Shown: in pieces, positions 40,012 through 43,881 of the stretch
Layout: each line of letters starts with the position of its first letter
How positions within the stretch are numbered: position 1 is the stretch's first letter
Source: an uncultured Thioclava sp.
GTDB taxonomy: Bacteria; Pseudomonadota; Alphaproteobacteria; Rhodobacterales; Rhodobacteraceae
Assembly (NCBI RefSeq): GCF_913064665.1
Contig: NZ_CAJYBT010000031.1
Span: 1 to 43,881 of the forward strand
DNA: 43,881 nucleotides
Reading direction: 5' to 3'
Made by a program: the position numbers and the translations under genes
The notes under the pieces: generated by a model
Told to the model about the DNA's origin: nothing
Seen by the model: only the letters and a program-made list of their open reading frames with translations
The model's database searches: none

Positions 40012-41150
40012 TGACCTGGGCCCGACGCCAGCGCGCGCTGGCCGATTATACGCTGGCCGCCCTGTCGCGCCGCAAGGGTAAGAATATCGCGCTGGTTGCG
40101 ATCTTTTCGCTGGTGGTATTCGCGCTGTCCTCGGCGATGTTTTTCGCCGCCGCCTTGCGCCATGAAACGACGGTTGTGCTGCGCGATGCGCCTGAAATCG
40201 TTGTGCAAAAGCTGATCATGGGGCGTCAGGATCTGATCCCCGGCGATGTGGTGGAAACGATCGCGGGGTTTCGCGGCGTGACCTCGGCCAAGGGGCGGCT
40301 GTGGGGCTATTATTACGACCGCATTAACGGCGCGAATTACACCGTTATGGTGCCCGACGATCCCGCGCTGATCCCGCCCGTGGGCTATGTCGCGGTGGGC
40401 GAGGGCGTGCCGCGTGCGCGTGGTCTGGCATGGGAGGGCGCGCCGCTGTTCCTGTCGCGCTATGAGGGCGATCTGAAACGCTTTGACGTGGATCGCACCT
40501 TCAGTCGCGACTCGGCGCTGATGACGGCGGATCTGGTGTTGATGAACCCGCAAGATTTCCGTGCGTTTTTTGACATTCCCGAAGGGCTGTACACCGATGT
40601 GGTCGCCACCGTGCGCAACCAGAATGAGGTCGCGACTATCGTGACCAAAGCCTCTAACGCCTCGCCGCAAATGCGCTTTGTCACCCGCGCCGATATCGAA
40701 CGCACCTATCAAAAGCTGTTCGACTGGCGCGAGGGGCTGCTGGTGGTGCTGGCGGGCGCGGGGCTGCTGGCCTTCGCAATTTTCGCGGCTGAAAAGGCGT
40801 CGGGCCTGTCGGCGGAAGAGGCGCGCGAGATCGGCATTTTGAAAGCCGTGGGCTGGGACACGCGCGACGTGATTGCGATGAAGATGTGGGAGGGCGGGCT
40901 GGTCTCGCTGGGCGCATTCCTGATCGGCACGGTCGCGGGGTTTGCGCATGTGTTCTTGTTCGATGGCGTGCTGTTCGCGCCCGTGCTGCGTGGCTGGGCG
41001 GTGATTTATCCTGATTTCGCGCTGGCTCCGCATATCGACGGGGTGCAACTGATGACGCTGGCCTTGCTGACGGTCGTGCCCTACATGGCCGCGACCGTGG
41101 TGCCGGTCTGGCGCACTGCCTCGGGTGATCCCGATGCGGTCATGCGATAG
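40008..41150 (+). CDS. MacB/LolCE/FtsX-type ABC transporter permease
   Basis: A 380-residue permease with the FtsX layout: helix 1 at about residues 24-48 (IALVAIFSLVVFALSSAMFF), a periplasmic domain of ~190 residues beginning AALRHETTVVLRDAPEIVVQ, and three C-terminal helices (GLLVVLAGAGLLAFAIFAAE, GGLVSLGAFLIGTVAGFAHV, LMTLALLTVVPYMAATVV). The coupling segment AREIGILKAVGWDTRDV is the classic motif of this family. Type VII ABC systems transmit ATP-driven motion to periplasmic domains instead of moving small solutes, so here it may power a periplasmic metal or thiol transfer or extract a protein. It overlaps the previous gene by 4 bp; one copy only, so it would form a homodimer. Confidence 0.9.
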   Translation: MMTWARRQRALADYTLAALSRRKGKNIALVAIFSLVVFALSSAMFFAAALRHETTVVLRDAPEIVVQKLIMGRQDLIPGDVVETIAGFRGVTSAKGRLWGYYYDRINGANYTVMVPDDPALIPPVGYVAVGEGVPRARGLAWEGAPLFLSRYEGDLKRFDVDRTFSRDSALMTADLVLMNPQDFRAFFDIPEGLYTDVVATVRNQNEVATIVTKASNASPQMRFVTRADIERTYQKLFDWREGLLVVLAGAGLLAFAIFAAEKASGLSAEEAREIGILKAVGWDTRDVIAMKMWEGGLVSLGAFLIGTVAGFAHVFLFDGVLFAPVLRGWAVIYPDFALAPHIDGVQLMTLALLTVVPYMAATVVPVWRTASGDPDAVMR

Positions 41151-41160
41151 GAGCGGCAAG

Positions 41161-41871
41161 ATGATTACCCTGAACGCGGTTACCAAACTGTATAATGAGG
41201 GCCGACCCAATGAATTCGCGGCCCTGCAAGAGATCGACCTGACGCTGGCGCGCGGCGCGATGAGCGTGCTGCGCGGGCCTTCGGGGTCGGGAAAGACCAC
41301 GCTTTTGTCGATCCTCGCCTGCATGGCGCGCCCGACCTCGGGGCGGGTCAGCATCGATGGCGAGCTGGTGTCGGGGCTGCCGGAACGCTTTTTGACCGAG
41401 CTGCGGCGCACCACATTCGGCTTTGTGTTTCAACGCTTTAACCTTGTGCGCGGATTGACGGCGCTGGAAAACGTGATGCTGCCCACGGTGCCGCTTGGCG
41501 CGGATTACGGCCAGACGCGCGACAAGGCAATGGCGCGGCTTGAGGCGCTGGGGCTGGCCGATAAGGCCGCCATGCCGATTGAACACCTGTCGGGCGGCGA
41601 GGCGCAGCGCACCGCGATTGCGCGCGCGTTGATTAACGACCCGCCGATCCTGATTGCCGATGAGCCGACCGCCAATCTCGACACGGCCTTGGCCGAGAAA
41701 TTTCTCGCCATCCTCGCCGAAGAACGCGCAGCCGGACGCACCGTTATTCTCACCAGCCACGACCCGCGCATCTGGGAGGCCGAGGGCGTAGACCGCATTG
41801 TCACCCTGCGTGACGGGCGCATCGTCGAGGGTGAATTGGCTGAGGGCGTTTTGGGTGAGGATGTCGCATGA
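41161..41871 (+). CDS. LolD/MacB-type ABC transporter ATPase
   Basis: A 236-residue ATPase with all functional motifs: Walker A GPSGSGKTT, Q-loop FGFVFQRFNLV, signature LSGGEAQRTAIARAL, Walker B ILIADEPTANLD and the switch histidine in ILTSHDPRIWE. Its size and the FQRFNLVRGLTALENVMLP segment place it with the LolD/MacB group that pairs with FtsX-type permeases. AGGAG lies 7 bp before ATG 41161, 10 bp after the permease gene. The stop overlaps the next ATG by 4 bp. Energises the neighbouring permease. Confidence 0.93.
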   Translation: MITLNAVTKLYNEGRPNEFAALQEIDLTLARGAMSVLRGPSGSGKTTLLSILACMARPTSGRVSIDGELVSGLPERFLTELRRTTFGFVFQRFNLVRGLTALENVMLPTVPLGADYGQTRDKAMARLEALGLADKAAMPIEHLSGGEAQRTAIARALINDPPILIADEPTANLDTALAEKFLAILAEERAAGRTVILTSHDPRIWEAEGVDRIVTLRDGRIVEGELAEGVLGEDVA

Positions 41872-42866
41872 TCTTTCAGCCTCCGATCCTCGCGCTGCTG
41901 ATGGTGGCGGCTTTGGCGGCGCTGGTTGCGCTCTGGAGTGGGGCCTTCGCGATCCGCGTGCTCGCGCGCTGGGACATGGCCAATATGAGCCGCGCGCAGC
42001 TCCGCATGGAACGCATGGCCGAGCTGGTCTCGACCCTGTTTGGCGCGGTGATGCTGGCGGAACTCGCGGCGCTATTGCTGTTCGTGTTCAATTCCGACCG
42101 GATGGCCTCGCTGTTTGTAGGCGCGATGTGTGCGGTGGGCACGCTGAATGTGAACGCTTACGGCTTTCCCGCGCTTTATCTGAAGATCGGGGTGTTTTTC
42201 GCCGCAACGCTCTGGCTGATTTTGGATCACGCCGATCGGTTGGGGCGGGATTTTCCGCTGACAAAAGTGAAATACGCAGCCCTTCTGGCGATTGCGCCGC
42301 TGATCCTTGCCGATGGCGCGACCGAGCTGGCCTATTTCCTCAACCTGCATACCGATGTGATCACGTCCTGCTGCACCAAACTGTTCACGCCCAATAATCC
42401 GGGGCTGGCCAATCACATGGCTTCGATCGGTGAGGGCACGGCACTGGTCTGGCTGAGCGTCATCGCGCTGGCGGTGGCGGGCAGCGGGGCCTATGTGATG
42501 CTGCGCAAGCGGGGCTATTGGATCTATGCGCTGGCTTCGGGGGCGCTGTTTGTGGCGGGGTTGACTGCGATTGTCGCGACGATTTCGCTCTATATCTATG
42601 AAGATCCGAACCACCATTGCCCGTTCTGCATCCTCAAGCCGGAATACGGGTATTTCGGCTACGTCCTTTATGTGCCGCTGTTCTTCGCAACAGCGATGGG
42701 GCTGGGGGCGGGACTATTGCAGCCCTTCGCAAACATCCCAAGCCTCAAGGGCAAGTTGCCCGGCCTGATCGCGCGCCAAGTGGTCTGGTCGATGATCGGC
42801 TTTGCGCTGTTCGGGCTGGCGGTGATCTGGGCGATTGCACGCTCGCATCTGATCCTGTTCGGCTAA
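41868..42866 (+). CDS. Polytopic membrane protein with Cys-Cys and HHCPFC sites
   Basis: A 332-residue inner-membrane protein with about eight helices. Two cysteine pairs stand out: ITSCCTKLF (Cys168, Cys169) and PNHHCPFCILKPEYGYFGY (His249, His250, Cys251, Cys254), both placed between predicted helices and so possibly on the same face. Other conserved-looking parts are ADGATELAYFLNLHTDVITS and GVFFAATLWLILDHADR. The family has no function known to me. Placement at the end of a NosL/ABC operon and the Cys/His clusters suggest Cu(I) or disulfide exchange across the membrane, in the manner of CcdA or VKOR proteins, though it resembles neither in sequence. It converges on the next gene with a 3-bp gap. 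Confidence 0.8.
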   Translation: MIFQPPILALLMVAALAALVALWSGAFAIRVLARWDMANMSRAQLRMERMAELVSTLFGAVMLAELAALLLFVFNSDRMASLFVGAMCAVGTLNVNAYGFPALYLKIGVFFAATLWLILDHADRLGRDFPLTKVKYAALLAIAPLILADGATELAYFLNLHTDVITSCCTKLFTPNNPGLANHMASIGEGTALVWLSVIALAVAGSGAYVMLRKRGYWIYALASGALFVAGLTAIVATISLYIYEDPNHHCPFCILKPEYGYFGYVLYVPLFFATAMGLGAGLLQPFANIPSLKGKLPGLIARQVVWSMIGFALFGLAVIWAIARSHLILFG

Positions 42867-42869
42867 GGA

Positions 42870-43334
42870 TCAGCGCGCCGGCAGCGGCCCGCCCATATCC
42901 AGCCCCGTGGGCATAGCGCCCGCGCGCGCCGTCTCGATGCGTGCCCAAAGGGCGGGGTCGGCCTCATCTGCGGGCCAAACGCCGGTCAGCGCATAGGCAA
43001 AACGCGCCGAATGGCGGGCCTCGCGTTCGATCTTGTCGATGAAATCCGCGCCGTAATCTGTGATCAAATCCTCTAGCGGACCCGCAGAAAGCATCACCAC
43101 CTGCCAGATCGTCTTGCACCCCGCGAGCGCCTGACGGATGAACGCCCAAAGCACATCCGGATGCTCGCGCAGCTCGAACACGCACAGCACCGACCACGGG
43201 AAATCCTCGCCCTCGGGTTCATCGCGGTTATCGGCCAGCCACAGCGCCACAAGCGCCTCGACCGAATGCACATCTTCGGGCGCATCGGCGGCCTTGCACA
43301 GCACGGAAACCAGTTCGAGGGGCAGAGGTGTCAC
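42870..43334 (-). CDS. DUF6869-like hypothetical protein
   Basis: A 154-residue cytoplasmic, acidic protein. The segments LREHPDVLWAFIRQAL, AGPLEDLITDYGADFIDKIE and RHSARFAYALTGVWPADEAD resemble the DUF6869 pattern (E-H-P ... W-x-F-I, A-G-P-L-E-D-L-I, A-R-x-x-x-x-F ... L-x-G-V-W). It starts with GTG at 43334, which overlaps the prfC stop as GTGA, and AAGGAG stands upstream within prfC, so translation is coupled. Function unknown; proteins of this type are often encoded as isolated small genes. A link to translation through prfC is only positional. Confidence 0.75.
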   Translation of the reverse strand: MTPLPLELVSVLCKAADAPEDVHSVEALVALWLADNRDEPEGEDFPWSVLCVFELREHPDVLWAFIRQALAGCKTIWQVVMLSAGPLEDLITDYGADFIDKIEREARHSARFAYALTGVWPADEADPALWARIETARAGAMPTGLDMGGPLPAR

Positions 43335-43881
43335 TGCATCATCTCCTTGGTGGCTGACAATGTGACGCCCTCGTAATCACGCGCCACGCGGTCGATGTCC
43401 CATTGCAGACGAGTGAGGAACACCACGTCTCCATCGTGATCATAACTAATATGCTGCTTGTTGGCATTCACCAGTTTCTCAACTGCCGCCTTATCGCCCT
43501 GCACCCAACGCGCAGAGGTGAATTGGCTGGCTTCAAAACGCACGGGGATGCCGTATTCCAGCTCGATCCGGCTGGCCAGTACCTCGAATTGCAGCGCGCC
43601 GACGACGCCCACGATAAAGCCAGAACCAATCGCGGGTTTGAACACCTTGGCCGCGCCTTCCTCGGCAAATTGCATCAGCGCCTTTTCCAGATGCTTGCCC
43701 TTCATCGGGTCGGTTGCGCGCACCGATTGCAGCAATTCGGGCGCGAAGCTGGGGATGCCGGTGAAATGCAGCACCTCGCCCTCGGTCAGCGCGTCGCCAA
43801 TGCGTAGCTGGCCGTGGTTGGGAATGCCCATGATGTCGCCGCCCCAAGCCTCTTCGGCCAGCTCGCGGTCGGCGGCCAGAA
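43331..43881 (-). CDS. prfC: Peptide chain release factor 3, C-terminal part (cut by window end)
   Basis: The last ~183 residues of RF3. Recognisable are EEAWGGDIMGIPNHGQLRIG, then DALTEGEVLHFTGIPSFAPE, the end of domain II, and domain III with MQFAEEGAAKVFKPAIGSGF, then VGVVGALQFEVLASRIELEY and FEASQFTSARWVQGDKAAVE. RF3 is a GTPase that recycles RF1 and RF2 from the ribosome; its GTP-binding domain lies beyond the window edge. The C-terminus ends LSATKEMMQ. It is translationally coupled to the DUF6869-like gene. Confidence 0.95.
   Translation of the reverse strand, partial: LAADRELAEEAWGGDIMGIPNHGQLRIGDALTEGEVLHFTGIPSFAPELLQSVRATDPMKGKHLEKALMQFAEEGAAKVFKPAIGSGFIVGVVGALQFEVLASRIELEYGIPVRFEASQFTSARWVQGDKAAVEKLVNANKQHISYDHDGDVVFLTRLQWDIDRVARDYEGVTLSATKEMMQ

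Overview
The window reads as chromosomal DNA from a GC-rich alphaproteobacterium, most likely a Rhodobacteraceae-type organism. The grounds are strong GC bias at third codon positions, the style of the tripartite tricarboxylate transporter locus with its regulators, a cbb3-type oxidase, glcB-glcG, and a mobile-element remnant with a MOBV relaxase of a type familiar from this group. No rRNA, tRNA or CRISPR array was recognised.

Region 1 (1 to about 6460) is an integrated, partly decayed mobilizable element. On the minus strand it holds the N-terminus of a serine recombinase (frameshifted and cut by the window edge) preceded by a coupled 59-residue ORF, an unknown 135-residue protein, a PemK/MazF-like protein, a block of GC-rich hairpin repeats, and an AT-richer two-gene HEPN/DUF262 cassette that looks like a defence or toxin module. 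On the plus strand follow an apparent degenerate copy of the mob 5' end, a MOBV (Pre/Mob) relaxase gene split by one in-frame TAG, and a small accessory ORF closed by a perfect hairpin.

Region 2 (6548-12031) is core metabolism: glcB-glcG (minus) diverging from pepN (plus).

Region 3 (12050-16620, minus) is a compact four-gene respiratory operon: a divergent CcoN-type oxidase subunit with a CcoS-like N-terminal extension, a CcoO-type monohaem cytochrome, a triheme cytochrome that looks like a CcoP-type anchor fused to a cytochrome c4-type dihaem unit, and a TsdA-like dihaem cytochrome. As a set it could be a self-contained thiosulfate-to-oxygen electron transfer module.

Region 4 (16621-25199) holds mprF with a DUF202 protein, a fumarylacetoacetate-hydrolase family gene, a 1.3-kb gene graveyard with a LysR-like fragment and a decayed ABC1/UbiB-type kinase, a small conserved-looking ORF, and tex.

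Region 5 (25366-31710) is a tripartite tricarboxylate transporter, tctC-tctB-tctA, divergent from a TctDE-type two-component system whose operon also encodes a periplasmic binding protein. Region 6 (31728-37563, minus) is a BMP-type nucleoside/nucleobase ABC importer ending in cytosine deaminase.

Region 7 (37896-42866, plus) is the most interesting cassette: a DUF2946-like protein, two different NosL-family proteins, a small membrane-anchored protein, a MacB/LolCE-type ABC permease and ATPase, and a polytopic membrane protein with Cys-Cys and HHCPFC sites. No nosZ is present, so this looks like a copper or thiol handling system of unknown client. The window ends with a DUF6869-like gene and the 3' part of prfC.
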